A DNA stretch of 56,443 nucleotides from Vibrio zhanjiangensis (GCF_030161235.1 NZ_BSPW01000028.1:1-56443), one strand, 5' to 3'. Shown: positions 9,429-22,506, counted from the stretch's first letter. Notes: generated from the letters alone by a model not told the origin. Numbers and translations are program-made.

Positions 9429-9561
9429 TTTTCAATTTTTGGATGTTGCTTAATAGAGCAGCGTTAATATGAGAGGCATGAGATATTAGCGACTAAATGC
9501 ACTCACAATTCACCTCTCACTTAGTCTCTATGTAGACAATTTGAACCTAAAGGATTTACAC

Positions 9562-10029
9562 ATGGCTGAAGCAGCACCACAACAAGAAACTCAGAACTTC
9601 GCAATTCAACGCATTTTTCTTAAAGATGTGTCTTTTGAAGCACCTAATTCACCAACCATGTTCCAAAAAGAATGGAACCCAGATGTAAAGCTGGATTTGG
9701 ATACCCAAAGTCGTGAGCTGGGCGAAGGTGTATATGAAGTGATACTACGTTTGACGGTTACGGTAAAAAATGCTGAAGAAACAGCATTTTTATGTGAAGT
9801 TCAGCAAGGTGGTATCTTCACTGCGGAAAAAATGGAATCGGGCCAACTAGCGCATTGTTTGGGAGCATTCTGCCCAAATATTCTTTTCCCTTATGCGCGT
9901 GAAACTATTTCAAGCCTAGTAGTAAAAGGTACTTTCCCACAGCTAAACCTTGCACCAGTTAACTTTGATGCCTTGTTTATGAACTACTTGCAGCAGCAAG
10001 CTCAGCAAGAAGGTAAAGCTGAGGCTTAA
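9562..10029 (+). CDS. secB: Protein-export chaperone SecB
   Basis: SecB is the cytosolic tetrameric chaperone that keeps preproteins unfolded and delivers them to SecA. The 155-residue product contains [18 protein letters not shown] near the start, GGIFTAEKM and [11 protein letters not shown], all SecB signatures, and an acidic/glutamine-rich end. I chose ATG 9562 (MAEAAPQQ) because it follows AAAGGA at 9549-9554; the TTG 21 bases upstream overlaps that site. gpsA lies 218 bases downstream, with a possible terminator in between. Confidence 0.96.
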   Translation: MAEAAPQQETQNFAIQRIFLKDVSFEAPNSPTMFQKEWNPDVKLDLDTQSRELGEGVYEVILRLTVTVKNAEETAFLCEVQQGGIFTAEKMESGQLAHCLGAFCPNILFPYARETISSLVVKGTFPQLNLAPVNFDALFMNYLQQQAQQEGKAEA

Positions 10030-10091
10030 TCTTAGGTACACGACACGACTAGGGCAAAACCTTGGTGTTAAACTGAAATGCACAGAGCAAT

Positions 10092-10118
10092 CACATTGAT
10101 GATGCAATGTGCATTTTT
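10092..10118 (+). terminator. Hairpin with T-run after secB
   Basis: CACATTG (10092-10098), a six-base loop and CAATGTG (10105-10111) are followed by CATTTTT. It is a modest candidate terminator between secB and gpsA. Confidence 0.5.
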
Positions 10119-10247
10119 CATTTGCGACGTACAATATGGCTAAGTGGCGCTAACGCTTCTGGTGACTTGCTCACACCATTCGGAAAATGTTTAACTGAAA
10201 GACTGGGGGTATGACTCCACAGGCTTAAATAGTAATCAGGTACAATC

Positions 10248-11282
10248 ATGACAGAAACTCACACCATAAGTAGCGACAGTAACGATACAGTAATGGCGGT
10301 GCTCGGTGCTGGATCATACGGTACATCTCTTGCGATATCACTGGCGCGAAATGGCGCTAAGGTGATGCTTTGGGGGCATGATGCTGAGCATATGAGGCGT
10401 TTACAATCAGAACGCGCCAATCATGCCTTTTTGCCGGGTATTGATTTCCCGCCATCTTTGGTGGTCGAGTCTGATTTGGCAAAGGTGGTACAAGCTAGCA
10501 AAGATCTATTAGTCGTGGTTCCAAGTCATGTATTTTCTGACGTGCTGACCAAGGTGAAACCCTATTTGCGCAGCGACTCTAGATTGTGCTGGGCAACAAA
10601 AGGGCTTGAACCTGAAACGGGTCGTCTGCTTCAAGAGGTTGCTAAAGATATCTTGGGCAATGGGTATCCCTTAGCGGTTCTATCTGGTCCAACATTTGCG
10701 AAAGAATTGGCTATGGGCATGCCCACTGCCATTTCTGTGGCCTCACCTGATGCGGGCTTTGTCGCTGATCTTCAAGATAAAATACACTGCAGTAAAACAT
10801 TTCGCGTCTATGCCAATAGCGACTTTATTGGTATGCAGCTCGGCGGCGCAGTAAAAAATGTGATTGCGATTGGGGCTGGTATGTCTGATGGTATTGGCTT
10901 TGGGGCGAATGCTCGAACTGCGTTGATTACTCGTGGTCTTGCGGAAATGACGCGACTTGGCATAGCGCTCGGTGCTCAGCCTGAAACATTCATGGGCATG
11001 GCAGGTCTTGGTGATTTGGTATTGACTTGCACAGACAATCAATCTCGCAATCGCCGCTTCGGTTTAGCCCTAGGACAAGGTAAAAATGTGCAAACTGCTC
11101 AAGATGAGATAGGGCAAGTTGTCGAAGGATATCGTAATACAAAAGAAGTATGGTTACTTTCGAAAAGAGTTGGGGTTGAACTACCCATTGTTGACCAAAT
11201 CTATCAAGTATTGTATCAAGGTAAAGATGCGCATCTTGCTGCAAAGGATTTGCTTGCCCGTGATAAAAAAGCAGAAGCTTAA
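10248..11282 (+). CDS. gpsA: Glycerol-3-phosphate dehydrogenase [NAD(P)+] GpsA
   Basis: GpsA reduces dihydroxyacetone phosphate to sn-glycerol 3-phosphate for phospholipid synthesis. The 344-residue protein has the dinucleotide motif [12 protein letters not shown] (about residues 18-29), [20 protein letters not shown] and the [17 protein letters not shown] segment holding the catalytic Lys. A start 15 codons shorter would match E. coli GpsA more closely, but the ATG at 10248 is upstream of the fold and reasonable. cysE follows after 56 bases, the conserved secB-gpsA-cysE order. Confidence 0.96.
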   Translation: MTETHTISSDSNDTVMAVLGAGSYGTSLAISLARNGAKVMLWGHDAEHMRRLQSERANHAFLPGIDFPPSLVVESDLAKVVQASKDLLVVVPSHVFSDVLTKVKPYLRSDSRLCWATKGLEPETGRLLQEVAKDILGNGYPLAVLSGPTFAKELAMGMPTAISVASPDAGFVADLQDKIHCSKTFRVYANSDFIGMQLGGAVKNVIAIGAGMSDGIGFGANARTALITRGLAEMTRLGIALGAQPETFMGMAGLGDLVLTCTDNQSRNRRFGLALGQGKNVQTAQDEIGQVVEGYRNTKEVWLLSKRVGVELPIVDQIYQVLYQGKDAHLAAKDLLARDKKAEA

Positions 11283-11338
11283 CGCTTGATGCAACCAGAG
11301 TGAAGGTATCTAGCTGAGGTTAGATGTAAGGTTGAGAA

Positions 11339-12160
11339 ATGAAACATTGTGAAAAACAAAAAGTTTGGCAGGCTGTTGTGGCAGAAGCTCGTGAATTGTC
11401 TGAGCAAGAGCCTATGCTGGCGAGCTTTTACCATGCCACCATTATCAAACATGATAGTTTAGCATCGGCGTTGAGTTACATTTTGGCGAATAAACTTCAC
11501 ACTGCATCAATGCCCGCTATGGCTATTCGAGAAGTGATTGAAGAGGCATTTAATTCTGATGGCTCGATCACTGAGGCTGCTGCGTGTGATATCAGTGCAA
11601 CCGTCAACCGGGATCCTGCGGTTTCTATGTATTCAATGCCTTTGCTGTATTTGAAAGGCTACCATGCTTTGCAAGGGTATCGTGTGGCGAACTGGCTCTG
11701 GAAGCAAGGAAGAATAGCGCTTGCGACTTATCTACAAAATCAATTATCCGTCGCTTGTCAGGTAGATATCCACCCTGCTGCACGCATAGGGCAAGGGATT
11801 ATGCTTGATCATGCCACTGGGATAGTCATTGGTGAAACTGCCGTTGTTGAAAATGATGTGTCTATACTCCAAGACGTGACTCTAGGTGGTACAGGTAAAG
11901 CCTGTGGTGATCGACATCCTAAAATACGCGAAGGTGTAATGATAGGAGCGGGCGCTAAAATTCTTGGCAATATTGAAGTCGGGGAGGGTGCTAAAATAGG
12001 CTCTTGTTCGGTTGTGTTGCAGCCTGTTCCTCCCCATACCACAGTCGCTGGTGTACCTGCTAAGATTGTTGGGCGTCCTAAAACAGATAAGCCTTCTCTT
12101 GATATGGACCAACAATTCAACGGACGTTCACAAAGCTTTGTCGGTGGTGATGGTATTTAG
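11339..12160 (+). CDS. cysE: Serine O-acetyltransferase CysE
   Basis: CysE makes O-acetylserine from serine and acetyl-CoA, the committed step to cysteine. The 273-residue protein has an N-terminal helical domain and a C-terminal left-handed beta-helix of hexapeptide repeats from about residue 140 (DIHPAARIGQGIMLDH, GIVIGETAVVENDVSI). His residues of DHATG and GDRHPKI form the catalytic site. Length equals that of E. coli CysE. The gene ends at a strong terminator that also faces the oppositely oriented aphA. Confidence 0.96.
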   Translation: MKHCEKQKVWQAVVAEARELSEQEPMLASFYHATIIKHDSLASALSYILANKLHTASMPAMAIREVIEEAFNSDGSITEAAACDISATVNRDPAVSMYSMPLLYLKGYHALQGYRVANWLWKQGRIALATYLQNQLSVACQVDIHPAARIGQGIMLDHATGIVIGETAVVENDVSILQDVTLGGTGKACGDRHPKIREGVMIGAGAKILGNIEVGEGAKIGSCSVVLQPVPPHTTVAGVPAKIVGRPKTDKPSLDMDQQFNGRSQSFVGGDGI

Positions 12161-12187
12161 TACTTATCTTAGCCTACTGAAAACAAG

Positions 12188-12217
12188 GGGTTGACGTTCG
12201 GTCAACCCTTTATTTTT
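12188..12217. terminator. Terminator between convergent cysE and aphA
   Basis: GGGTTGAC (12188-12195), a five-base loop and GTCAACCC (12201-12208) are followed by TTTATTTTTT. On the other strand the run after the stem is short, so it mainly serves cysE. Confidence 0.85.
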
Positions 12218-12226
12218 TGCTTTCAT

Positions 12227-12766
12227 TTATGCGAGTGCTTCTAGCTCTGCAAGGGCTTCTTCAGCCCATTCTACCCACGCTTGGCGTACAAGTAGGTTGC
12301 GGCGAAGCGTTAGACGCTCAAGGCGCTGCTGTTTATCGAGCGTCGCTGTTTTAGAATAATACGCACTTTCTATTTCTTTGTAGTGCGAGACGAGTTTGCG
12401 AGACTCTTCAACCAGTTCAGCGAGCTGCTGACGATAAGGTGCTGATGGCTGTACTGCACAAGCCATGAGTTTTGCGCAAAACTCATCACGAACCGTTGGA
12501 TGAGCCGTCGGTTGGTCGAACCATTCACCGAGTGCCACGCGTCCTGCTGGTGTAATTGAGTACACTTTGCGGTCAGGCTTACCTTCCTGAGGCTCTAGTA
12601 CACAAGTAACAAGTTGATTTTGAGCCATTTTGTTGAGCTCGCGATACACTTGCTGATGACTTGCTTTCCAAAAGTAACCGATGGTGGCTGAAAATTCTTT
12701 GGTGATATCATATCCAGTTGCATCACGTGTGCTGAGAACTGTTAGGATAACGTGTGGTAATGACAT
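12227..12766 (-). CDS. aphA: AphA, PadR-family low-cell-density quorum-sensing regulator
   Basis: AphA is the Vibrio master regulator that dominates at low cell density, opposes LuxR/HapR, and in V. cholerae co-activates tcpPH virulence genes. The 179-residue product has the same length as V. cholerae AphA and nearly the same sequence from MSLPHVILTVLSTRDATGYD through the winged-helix domain (about 1-85: SHQQVYRELNKM, GKPDRKVYSIT). A C-terminal coiled-coil dimerization region follows. I chose ATG 12766; the frame stays open seven codons further to a TTG, but known AphA proteins begin MSLPHV. The gene stands alone with a long AT-rich upstream region, as expected for a heavily regulated gene. 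Confidence 0.95.
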   Translation of the reverse strand: MSLPHVILTVLSTRDATGYDITKEFSATIGYFWKASHQQVYRELNKMAQNQLVTCVLEPQEGKPDRKVYSITPAGRVALGEWFDQPTAHPTVRDEFCAKLMACAVQPSAPYRQQLAELVEESRKLVSHYKEIESAYYSKTATLDKQQRLERLTLRRNLLVRQAWVEWAEEALAELEALA

Positions 12767-13161
12767 GTCTTTAATCCAAATGGTCAAATAAATACTTACA
12801 ACTGCTTAGCTACTGTTGTGCTTCTATGGCACTAATCATCAGCGGAAATTCAAGCAGCGCCAACAGTGTTGGCCATGTCACCTTAAAAGCCGTTTTATCA
12901 CCTAGAGCGATTTATAATGTTATTGTTCATCGCAAAGGAGCAGTATTATATCTAAATAATAAGCATAAAGTGGAATAGAAAAATCAATAAAGTCAAAAAA
13001 CTGATAATTAACTCAATAAATTAATATATCAGAATATTATTCTGTTTTTTTGTCTTTTTTAATGAGAAATTGTAATTTTATTTTGCTCTATTTGGGGTTT
13101 TTAGCATCAGAAGTATTGAGGTGAGAGTATAAATCAGCCTCAATACATTCTTCTTGGTGGA
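12767..13161 (-). promoter_or_regulatory. aphA upstream region, AT-rich
   Basis: These 395 bases lie between the start of aphA and the stop of ppc, hold no credible gene, and are strongly AT-rich between 12950 and 13090. CTGATAATTAACTCAATAA at 13001-13019 resembles the LuxR/HapR family operator (TTGATAAATTTATCAA-like). HapR/LuxR is known to repress aphA directly in V. cholerae and V. harveyi. The exact promoter cannot be fixed by eye. Confidence 0.5.
13112..13147 (-). terminator. Hairpin downstream of ppc
   Basis: GTATTGAGG (13113-13121) pairs with CCTCAATAC (13138-13146), with a TGA/TCA extension inside. It starts 15 bases past the ppc stop. The T-run on the minus strand is poor. Confidence 0.45.
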
Positions 13162-15795
13162 TTATCCGGTGTTTCGCATCCCTGCTGCGATACCGGCGAT
13201 GGTGATCATTAAGGCTTCTTCGAGCTCTGGAGAAGTCGCTTCATTTTGGCGATTTCGATAGAGTAATTCAGCTTGCAGCATGTTAAGAGGTTCTACGTAT
13301 ATGTTACGCAAACGAATGGACTCTTGCCCCCATGGATCGCTTTGCATTAAGTTCTCGTTGTTTTCGACATTTAATACGGCCTTAATGTCTTGGCTGAGCT
13401 GCTGACGTAGCTTCTCTCCAAGAGGCAATAGTTTGGCCTCTACCAGTCGTTCATCGTAATAGCGAGAGATTTCTAGGTTACATTTTATGTAGACCATTTC
13501 TAGCATACCCAGTCGCGTAGAGAAAAATGGCCATTCACGGCACATTTCTTCAAGTAGGGTTTGTTGCCCGTTATCTATCGAGTGTTGGATCGCCTCACCC
13601 GCACCAAGCCAAGCAGGTAAGACTAAACGATTTTGACTCCATGAGAAAATCCAAGGTATGGCGCGCAGGCTTTCCACCCCCCCATTGGGATTTCTTTTCG
13701 CAGGGCGAGATCCTAGCGGTAATTTACCCAGTTCAAGCTCAGGTGTTGCTTGGCGAAAGTAGGGTACAAAGTCAGGCTCTCCTCGAACGATACTTCTATA
13801 GGCTTCACAGCTCACTTTAGATAGAAGGTTCATCTGGTCGCGCCACTCTTGCTTTGGTTCTGGTGGTGGCAGTAGATTAGCCTCTAAGATAGCACTTGCG
13901 TAGAGAGTAAAGCTATTGACCGCAACTTCAGGCAGGCCGAGTTTAAAACGAATCATCTCTCCTTGTTCAGTGACTCTCAGTCCACCCTTCAAACTTTTTG
14001 GTGGCTGGGAGAGCAATGCTGCATGAGCAGGCGCGCCGCCACGGCCAATTGTACCGCCACGTCCATGAAAGAGGGTGAGTTCAATTCCTGCTTCATCAGC
14101 CACTTTTACTAGGGATTCCATGGCATGATATTGGGCCCAGCCCGCCGACATAACACCGGCGTCTTTGGCTGAATCTGAATAACCTATCATGACCATTTGA
14201 TGGTTTTGAATAAACCCTCGGTATAAGTCGATTGCCATCAATTGTGTAATGACGGACTCGGCGTTATTGAGGTCGTCAAGTGTCTCAAACAGGGGACACA
14301 CATCCATTCTATATGGGCAGCCTGCTTCTTGAAGCAGTAAATGTACCGCGAGCACATCCGATGCGGTGCGTGCCATGGAAATGACATAAGCGCCAAATGC
14401 TTCACGTGGTTGAGTGGCGATAATTTTGCAAGTATCGAGCACTTCCTGTACTGGCTCTGATGGTTGCCAATCTCTCGGTAGCAAGGGTCGTTTGGAAGCC
14501 AGTTCATTGGTTAAGAAGGCAATTCTATCTTGTTCATTCCAATGATTGTAATCACCAATGCCCAAATAACGAGTAAGCTCTGATAACACATCGGAATGGC
14601 GTGTGCTTTCTTGACGGATATCTAAGCGGACCAAATGGACACCGAAGGCCTTAATCCGGCGCAGAGTATCTAACAAAGATCCATCTGCGATGATTCCCAT
14701 CCCACATTGGTGTAAAGATTGGTAGCAGGCGTATAACGGCTCCCAAAGCTGGTCTATTTTTTGTAGCGGCGCTTTGACCGCAATCTTTTGGCCTTTTATT
14801 TTGCCATCCAAGATATCTTTGGTTTCAGACAAAAGAGAACGTAACTGTTTAAGAATAGCGCGATAAGGTTCGTGTTCGTCGGCACCAGCCAGTGAGCGCA
14901 CGGTTTCGTTGCAGCGAGTCATAGACAATTCGCTGATTAATTCATGGATATCATTTAGATAAAGATCGGCCGCTTTCCAGCGTGACAGCAACATGACTTC
15001 ACGAGTGATCGTATGTGTTACAAATGGATTACCGTCTCTATCTCCTCCCATCCATGATGAGAAGTGAACCGGCCTAGCATCGATAGGTAACCCTTCTTGT
15101 AAGTATTCACGAACTCTGCTGTCGAGTTCGCGTAGAAAATCTGGAACCGCTTCCCAGAGTGAGTTCTCAACCACAGCGAAACCCCATTTGGCTTCATCGA
15201 GTGGGGTGGGGCGTTGCTGACGAATGGTATCGGAATGCCATCCTTGAGCGATCAACTGTTCGAGTCGCCGCTCAGTTTTCAAGCGCTCTTTGCTTGAAAG
15301 TTCATTTAAATCTAATTTCGACAGACATTGGTTAATTTTGACCAGTTTATTGATCATGGTGCGACGTGTAATTTCAGTCGGATGTGCTGTCAGTACTAAT
15401 TCGATATTGAGATCACGAATCGCCTGAGCAGTATCGAGTTTTCCAATACCATTTTGGTCCAGTTTTGCAAACAAAGCGTTGATGGCATCTGGTTCACTGA
15501 CGTCAGCATCGCAATGGCGAGAAATGGTGTGATATTGCTCGGCCATATTGGTGAGGTTGAGAAATTGATTGAAGGCGTGAGCAACGGGGGTAAGTTGATC
15601 GTCAGGTAGGTTCTTGATTTCTTCTATCAAGCTTTCTCGATCAGATTTATTACCAGAAAGAGCAGATTTGGAGAGTTTACGAATGGTTTCTACTTTTTCC
15701 AGAAGGGCATCACCGTGAGCGTCCTTGATGGTATTACCCAGTAAGTGCCCAAGCATGCTTACGTTACTTCTGAGAGCAGAGTATTTTTCGTTCAT
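13162..15795 (-). CDS. ppc: Phosphoenolpyruvate carboxylase
   Basis: Ppc adds bicarbonate to phosphoenolpyruvate to give oxaloacetate, refilling the TCA cycle. The 877-residue product has the catalytic VLTAHPTE segment with His138 (same number as in E. coli), the bicarbonate-binding [12 protein letters not shown] glycine-rich loop, and ends MRNTG, the C-terminus typical of bacterial PEPC. The start at 15795 ([16 protein letters not shown]) has AGGATA just upstream; the open frame runs 24 codons further but that part has no family similarity. In E. coli ppc also neighbours the argECBH cluster. Confidence 0.97.
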   Translation of the reverse strand: MNEKYSALRSNVSMLGHLLGNTIKDAHGDALLEKVETIRKLSKSALSGNKSDRESLIEEIKNLPDDQLTPVAHAFNQFLNLTNMAEQYHTISRHCDADVSEPDAINALFAKLDQNGIGKLDTAQAIRDLNIELVLTAHPTEITRRTMINKLVKINQCLSKLDLNELSSKERLKTERRLEQLIAQGWHSDTIRQQRPTPLDEAKWGFAVVENSLWEAVPDFLRELDSRVREYLQEGLPIDARPVHFSSWMGGDRDGNPFVTHTITREVMLLSRWKAADLYLNDIHELISELSMTRCNETVRSLAGADEHEPYRAILKQLRSLLSETKDILDGKIKGQKIAVKAPLQKIDQLWEPLYACYQSLHQCGMGIIADGSLLDTLRRIKAFGVHLVRLDIRQESTRHSDVLSELTRYLGIGDYNHWNEQDRIAFLTNELASKRPLLPRDWQPSEPVQEVLDTCKIIATQPREAFGAYVISMARTASDVLAVHLLLQEAGCPYRMDVCPLFETLDDLNNAESVITQLMAIDLYRGFIQNHQMVMIGYSDSAKDAGVMSAGWAQYHAMESLVKVADEAGIELTLFHGRGGTIGRGGAPAHAALLSQPPKSLKGGLRVTEQGEMIRFKLGLPEVAVNSFTLYASAILEANLLPPPEPKQEWRDQMNLLSKVSCEAYRSIVRGEPDFVPYFRQATPELELGKLPLGSRPAKRNPNGGVESLRAIPWIFSWSQNRLVLPAWLGAGEAIQHSIDNGQQTLLEEMCREWPFFSTRLGMLEMVYIKCNLEISRYYDERLVEAKLLPLGEKLRQQLSQDIKAVLNVENNENLMQSDPWGQESIRLRNIYVEPLNMLQAELLYRNRQNEATSPELEEALMITIAGIAAGMRNTG

Positions 15796-16007
15796 TATTA
15801 TCCTACCTTGTAAAAAAATTACATCCATTGTTCCTTGTTGAGAAGACAATCTAGCGAAAAATATCAATGGGAGTCAAATACTCTTGACTCTATTTGCCAA
15901 TATTAACCAAGTGAAGCAAGTGACTTAATTTGGTTATTTATTTAGCGCATGTTGAAATTTTATTACAACAATGAGCCAAACTGACTGAATTGCCAGTCTG
16001 GTTCTAG

Positions 16008-17144
16008 CTAGAAACAATATTTATGCATTGCCTTTGCCAGTATGTCTATTGTGGGATCGATAAACTCAAATCCAAGATATTCATCAGGTTGATGGGCTTG
16101 TTCTATAGACCCAGGACCTAAAACGAGTGTTGGGCATAGTTGCTGAAGAAACGGCGCTTCTGTACAGTAGTTGACGGTTGTACTGTCAGTGCCACATATT
16201 GCCTCTACACCAGCAATAAAAGGGTGATCACTTTGGCATTCATAGCCTGGAATAGGCTCATGGAGAGGCGTGATTTCGATTCGTCCTGGCCACTTCGATT
16301 CCACTTCTGTTAATGCACCTCGCAGCATATTATCCAAACTGTCCAAACTAATGCCAGGAAGAGGCCGAACATCATAGTGCAGTTCACAGCAGCCACAAAT
16401 GCGGTTGGCGCTGTCCCCACCGTGGATATGACCAAGGTTGAGAGTCGGGCTCGGTATCGCAAATCCTGGGTGGTGATACTCTTTAATGAGTTTATCGCGC
16501 AGTGTCATCATGGCAAAGAGGATCTCATGCATAATTTCAATCGCATTGACCCCAAGAGCAGGATCTGACGAGTGTCCTGATTTACCCGTTACTCGAATCG
16601 AATTCGCCATGTGGCCTTTATGGCCCCTTATTGGTACAAGGCTGGTGGGTTCGCCAATAATACAGTAGTCAGGCGTGATAGGGCTATTGTCAGTAAAATG
16701 CCTAGCACCCAGCATAGTGGTTTCTTCATCGCATGTTGCCAGTACATACAGAGGTTTGCTTTGTTGGCTCCAGTCAACTTTTTTTACTGCCTCTAAGATA
16801 AAGGCAAAAAAGCCTTTCATGTCTGCTGTACCTAGGCCATAAAAGCGATTATCGGCTTGAGTAAGCTTGTGAGGTTCAAAATTCCACCGCCCTTGGTCGA
16901 AAGGAACAGTGTCACTATGGCCAGCCAGAAGTAGCCCTCCATCGCCAGTTCCTTTTTTAGCCAGTAAATTGAATTTTCCATCCGATACTTGGATAACGTC
17001 CGTTTCAAAGCCTATTGATTGCATCCAACAGTCAAGCTTCTCTATAACATTGGCATTGCCTTCATCCCAACTAGGGTCAGTTGAACTGATGGAAGACGTC
17101 GATATTAGGCCTTGGTAGACCTCCATAAAACTGGGTAATTGCAT
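16008..17144 (-). CDS. argE: Acetylornithine deacetylase ArgE
   Basis: ArgE hydrolyses N2-acetylornithine to ornithine, step five of the linear arginine pathway. The 378-residue M20 metallopeptidase-family protein shows the metal-binding and catalytic motifs [30 protein letters not shown] and the dimerization-domain segment SGHSSDP. The start at 17144 ([14 protein letters not shown]) matches the family; the frame extends 17 codons upstream without similarity. It diverges from argC across 152 bases that hold the shared control region, as in E. coli. Confidence 0.96.
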   Translation of the reverse strand: MQLPSFMEVYQGLISTSSISSTDPSWDEGNANVIEKLDCWMQSIGFETDVIQVSDGKFNLLAKKGTGDGGLLLAGHSDTVPFDQGRWNFEPHKLTQADNRFYGLGTADMKGFFAFILEAVKKVDWSQQSKPLYVLATCDEETTMLGARHFTDNSPITPDYCIIGEPTSLVPIRGHKGHMANSIRVTGKSGHSSDPALGVNAIEIMHEILFAMMTLRDKLIKEYHHPGFAIPSPTLNLGHIHGGDSANRICGCCELHYDVRPLPGISLDSLDNMLRGALTEVESKWPGRIEITPLHEPIPGYECQSDHPFIAGVEAICGTDSTTVNYCTEAPFLQQLCPTLVLGPGSIEQAHQPDEYLGFEFIDPTIDILAKAMHKYCF

Positions 17145-17163
17145 ATTAGTTTCGCTTTGCCTG

Positions 17164-17254
17164 TTGACATAAATGATTAATGAAGGTAAAAACATAATAA
17201 ATCATTTATAATGAATAAAAAACCAATAAACTGGTGTTTTCTTAAATTTATAAT
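17164..17254. promoter_or_regulatory. argE-argC divergent control region with ARG-box-like pair
   Basis: Two imperfect 18-base ARG-box-like elements can be placed at 17189-17206 (right half AATCA at 17200-17204) and 17210-17227 (left half TGAAT at 17212-17216), three bases apart, the usual ArgR spacing. TTGACA at 17164-17169 and perfect TATAAT hexamers at 17207-17212 and 17249-17254 are nearby, but I could not pair them with confidence. Confidence 0.45.
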
Positions 17255-17296
17255 CACGATTAATAGTGACTACTAAATAACAAGTCGGATGTCTAT

Positions 17297-18301
17297 ATGC
17301 TTAAAACCACCATTGTCGGCGCTAGCGGTTATACCGGAGCTGAACTCGCACTTATGGTGCATAAACACCCAAAGCTTACATTATCTGGTTTGTATGTTTC
17401 AGCCAAGAGTGTAGATGCAGGTAAGTGTATTTCCCAGTTACATGGCAAGTTATCGGGTGTGGTGAAGCACTTGGTCGAGCCGTTGCAAGATCCGGAACGG
17501 GTTGCTTGCCAAAGTGATGTGATCTTTTTGGCTACAGATCATCAAGTGAGTCATGACTTAGCCCCTATTTTTCTTGCAAAAGGTTGCCAAGTTTTTGATT
17601 TGTCGGGTGCGTTTAGAGTTAAACAACAAGGTTTTTATGAGCACTTCTATGGCTTTGAACATCAGCATCAGAATTGGTTAGATGCGGCTGTTTATGGTTT
17701 AGCTGAATGGAATACGGATGACATTAAGAGCAACCAATTGATTGCTGTACCAGGCTGTTATCCTACCGCTTCGCAACTTGCAATTAAGCCTTTAGTTGAA
17801 GCTGGGCTTCTAAACAGTCAGCAGTGGCCCGTGATTAATGCCACCAGTGGTGTATCGGGCGCAGGCAGAAAGGCGTCCATGACAAACAGCTATTGTGAAG
17901 TCAGTTTAAAACCTTACGGTGTGTTTTCTCATAGACACCAGCCTGAAATTGCTCACCACCTTGGTACTGACGTTATATTCACGCCTCATTTGGGTAATTT
18001 TAAACGTGGCATCTTGGCTACCATAACGATGAAGTTAGTCGATGGCGTGACCGAAGACGATGTAGAACAAGCGTTTAAGACGGCTTATGGTAACAAACCC
18101 GCCGTGCGTCTATTGTCGCAAGACTTACCTAGTATTCAAAATGTCGAGAATACCCCGTTTTGCGATATTGGTTGGAAGGTGCAGGGTCAGCACATCATAG
18201 TTGTTTCAGCGATAGACAACTTACTCAAAGGTGCTTCTAGCCAAGCGATGCAATGCCTCAACATCCACTACGGATTTCCAGAGTTAACTGCCCTTCTCTA
18301 A
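17297..18301 (+). CDS. argC: N-acetyl-gamma-glutamyl-phosphate reductase ArgC
   Basis: ArgC reduces N-acetylglutamyl phosphate to the semialdehyde with NADPH. The 334-residue protein has the GASGYTGAE nucleotide-binding loop at 8-16 and the active-site Cys154 in [22 protein letters not shown] and [12 protein letters not shown] are also family segments. It is the first gene of argCBG, with 24 bases to argB. The ATG at 17297 has only a weak ribosome-binding site (GTCGGATG). Confidence 0.96.
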   Translation: MLKTTIVGASGYTGAELALMVHKHPKLTLSGLYVSAKSVDAGKCISQLHGKLSGVVKHLVEPLQDPERVACQSDVIFLATDHQVSHDLAPIFLAKGCQVFDLSGAFRVKQQGFYEHFYGFEHQHQNWLDAAVYGLAEWNTDDIKSNQLIAVPGCYPTASQLAIKPLVEAGLLNSQQWPVINATSGVSGAGRKASMTNSYCEVSLKPYGVFSHRHQPEIAHHLGTDVIFTPHLGNFKRGILATITMKLVDGVTEDDVEQAFKTAYGNKPAVRLLSQDLPSIQNVENTPFCDIGWKVQGQHIIVVSAIDNLLKGASSQAMQCLNIHYGFPELTALL

Positions 18302-18325
18302 ACCAGTGGGCAATAAGGAAAAGTA

Positions 18326-19117
18326 ATGACAGATAACAAACAAACTCCATTAGTGATCAAACTCGGCGGCGCTGCCTTGTCATGTACAGAAACGCTAAGC
18401 CAGGTATTTTGTGCCATTTCTGATTATCAAAATCTGGCTCGCCGACACATGGTGATCGTTCACGGAGGCGGATATCTGGTGGATGAGCTGATGGCTAAGC
18501 TGCAACTAAAAACAGTCAAAAAAGAGGGTTTACGCGTTACGCCATATGACCAAATTCCTTTGATTACGGGTGCTTTGGCTGGTACTGCGAACAAAATGTT
18601 GCAGGGACAGGCAATTAAAGATGGTCTGAATGCAATCGGCCTCAGTCTTGCTGATGGAGGTTTGTGTCAAGTTGAAGAATTGGACCCACAGCTTGGGGCA
18701 GTCGGTAAGGTCATGCCCGGTGATTCATCGCTATTGCAGGCGATTCTTAATGCAGGTGCTTTGCCAATTATAAGCTCCATTGGTTTGACGACGAATGGAC
18801 AAATGATGAACGTCAACGCCGATCAGGCCGCGGTAGCGGTGGCGGGCGCATTAGATGCGGAGCTTGTATTGCTATCAGATGTCAGTGGAGTGCTGGATGG
18901 AAAGGGACGTCTTATCAAGAGTCTCAATGAGCAAGAAGCACAAAGTCTTATTAATGGTCAGGTTATTACTGACGGCATGATAGTTAAAGTAAAAGCAGCG
19001 CTAGAAGCGGCTAGTACCTTGGGACGAGCGATTGAGGTTGCGACTTGGCGTTACCCAGAAAAGCTTGGAAAGCTATTTGCTGGGGAAAGCATTGGAACCC
19101 AGTTTTTACCTGAATAA
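18326..19117 (+). CDS. argB: Acetylglutamate kinase ArgB
   Basis: ArgB phosphorylates N-acetylglutamate. The 263-residue amino-acid-kinase protein has KLGGAALS near the start, [11 protein letters not shown] (the glycine-rich phosphate loop), MNVNADQAA and [13 protein letters not shown]. It is the short, enterobacterial type without the N-terminal helix that confers arginine inhibition in other bacteria. It is co-directional with argC (24-base gap) and argG (64-base gap). Confidence 0.96.
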   Translation: MTDNKQTPLVIKLGGAALSCTETLSQVFCAISDYQNLARRHMVIVHGGGYLVDELMAKLQLKTVKKEGLRVTPYDQIPLITGALAGTANKMLQGQAIKDGLNAIGLSLADGGLCQVEELDPQLGAVGKVMPGDSSLLQAILNAGALPIISSIGLTTNGQMMNVNADQAAVAVAGALDAELVLLSDVSGVLDGKGRLIKSLNEQEAQSLINGQVITDGMIVKVKAALEAASTLGRAIEVATWRYPEKLGKLFAGESIGTQFLPE

Positions 19118-19181
19118 TAAAAATTTAACTACAGCGCTGACCGCCATGTGCAGGGCTGATATTTTTGGAGATAAGTAAGAA

Positions 19182-20396
19182 ATGAGCAAAGTAAAAGTTA
19201 GTAAAGTTGTTGTCGCATACTCTGGCGGTCTCGATACCTCGGTCATTATCCCGTGGCTTAAAGAAAACTATGACTGTGAAGTTGTCGCGTTTGTGGCTGA
19301 CGTAGGTCAAGGTGCAGAAGAGCTGGAAGGAATTGAAGCCAAGGCCAAAGCATCTGGTGCATCTGAATGTTACGTTGCTGATCTAAAGGAAGCCATGGTT
19401 GCCGATTATATCTATCCGACGTTAAAAACGGGTGCTTGCTATGAAGGCAAATACTTGCTTGGTACATCAATGGCAAGACCTATTATTGCCAAAGCTCAAG
19501 TTGAAGTCGCTCGCAAAGTGGGCGCGGATGCCTTGTGTCATGGATGTACTGGTAAAGGCAATGATCAGGTACGTTTTGAAGGTGCATTTGCCGCGTTAGC
19601 ACCGGATCTTCATGTTATTGCACCTTGGCGTGAATGGGATCTTGTCAGCCGTGAACAGTGTCTTGATTATCTTGCTGAGCGTAACATTCCTTGTGCTGCA
19701 TCATTAACCAAAATCTACTCAAGAGATGCGAATGCTTGGCATATTTCAACGGAAGGTGGTGTACTTGAAGATACTTGGAATGCACCGAATGAAGATTGCT
19801 GGGTGTGGACGGTTGATCCAGAACAGGCGCCAAACGAAGCAGAATACGTGAGCTTGAAAGTTGAAAAAGGGGAGGTAGTGAGTGTCGATGGTGAAGCCAT
19901 GACACCATACAACACGCTTGTTTACCTAAACGAGAAAGGAGCCAAACATGGTGTCGGTCGCATCGATATCGTCGAAAACCGTTTGGTGGGTATGAAATCT
20001 CGAGGTTGCTATGAGACTCCGGGAGGCACCATCATAATGGAAGCTCTGCGTGCGGTTGAACAATTGGTTCTTGATAAAACCGCTTTTGAGTTTCGTGAAG
20101 AACTTGGCGTTAAAGCTTCCCACCTTGTGTATGATGGTCGCTGGTTTACACCTTTGTGTAAGTCCATTCTGGCAGCATCACAGGAACTGGCTCAAGACGT
20201 AAATGGAGAAGTGGTTATCAAGCTATACAAAGGCCAAGCTACCGTGACTCAGAAGCGCTCTGAAAACAGCTTATACTGTGAAGAGTTTGCAACTTTTGGT
20301 GAGGACGAGGTTTATGATCAGAGTCACGCTGAAGGCTTTATTCGTCTTTACTCACTTTCTAGTCGTATTCGGGCGCTCAAGCAGCAAAAAAATTAA
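19182..20396 (+). CDS. argG: Argininosuccinate synthase ArgG
   Basis: ArgG joins citrulline and aspartate using ATP. The 404-residue protein begins with the [11 protein letters not shown]-loop (about residues 9-17) and includes [14 protein letters not shown] and [13 protein letters not shown]. It belongs to the common bacterial type of about 400 residues, unlike E. coli ArgG (447). The transcript ends at a strong terminator 19 bases after the stop, so argH has its own promoter. Placing argG inside the arg cluster is usual for Vibrio but not E. coli. Confidence 0.96.
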   Translation: MSKVKVSKVVVAYSGGLDTSVIIPWLKENYDCEVVAFVADVGQGAEELEGIEAKAKASGASECYVADLKEAMVADYIYPTLKTGACYEGKYLLGTSMARPIIAKAQVEVARKVGADALCHGCTGKGNDQVRFEGAFAALAPDLHVIAPWREWDLVSREQCLDYLAERNIPCAASLTKIYSRDANAWHISTEGGVLEDTWNAPNEDCWVWTVDPEQAPNEAEYVSLKVEKGEVVSVDGEAMTPYNTLVYLNEKGAKHGVGRIDIVENRLVGMKSRGCYETPGGTIIMEALRAVEQLVLDKTAFEFREELGVKASHLVYDGRWFTPLCKSILAASQELAQDVNGEVVIKLYKGQATVTQKRSENSLYCEEFATFGEDEVYDQSHAEGFIRLYSLSSRIRALKQQKN

Positions 20397-20414
20397 TCGT
20401 AGATAATACACCAC

Positions 20415-20446
20415 AGCCCATTCGCATATTGAATGGGCTTTTTTAT
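20415..20446 (+). terminator. Rho-independent terminator after argG
   Basis: AGCCCATTC (20415-20423), a seven-base loop and GAATGGGCT (20431-20439) are followed by TTTTTTATT. It separates argCBG from argH. Confidence 0.92.
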
Positions 20447-20473
20447 TCGTCCGATAAGCAAGAATCAAAAACG

Positions 20474-20512
20474 CATGAATAAATATGTATTAATATTGAA
20501 TTAATACTTTAT
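20474..20512 (+). promoter_or_regulatory. ARG-box-like pair upstream of argH
   Basis: TGAAT half-sites at 20476-20480 and 20497-20501 are exactly 21 bases apart, the spacing of tandem 18-base ARG boxes with a three-base gap in E. coli. The surrounding bases are AT-rich as ArgR sites are; the right halves match less well. Confidence 0.5.
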
Positions 20513-20607
20513 TTTTGGTGTGAATTACCGTAACTTTGCAGCATAAGATAAAAACTGGGTTAAACCCAGAGTTGTATAGCAAACGAAACAGTTCCTCGAG
20601 CGAGTGA

Positions 20608-22506
<1,899 letters not shown>

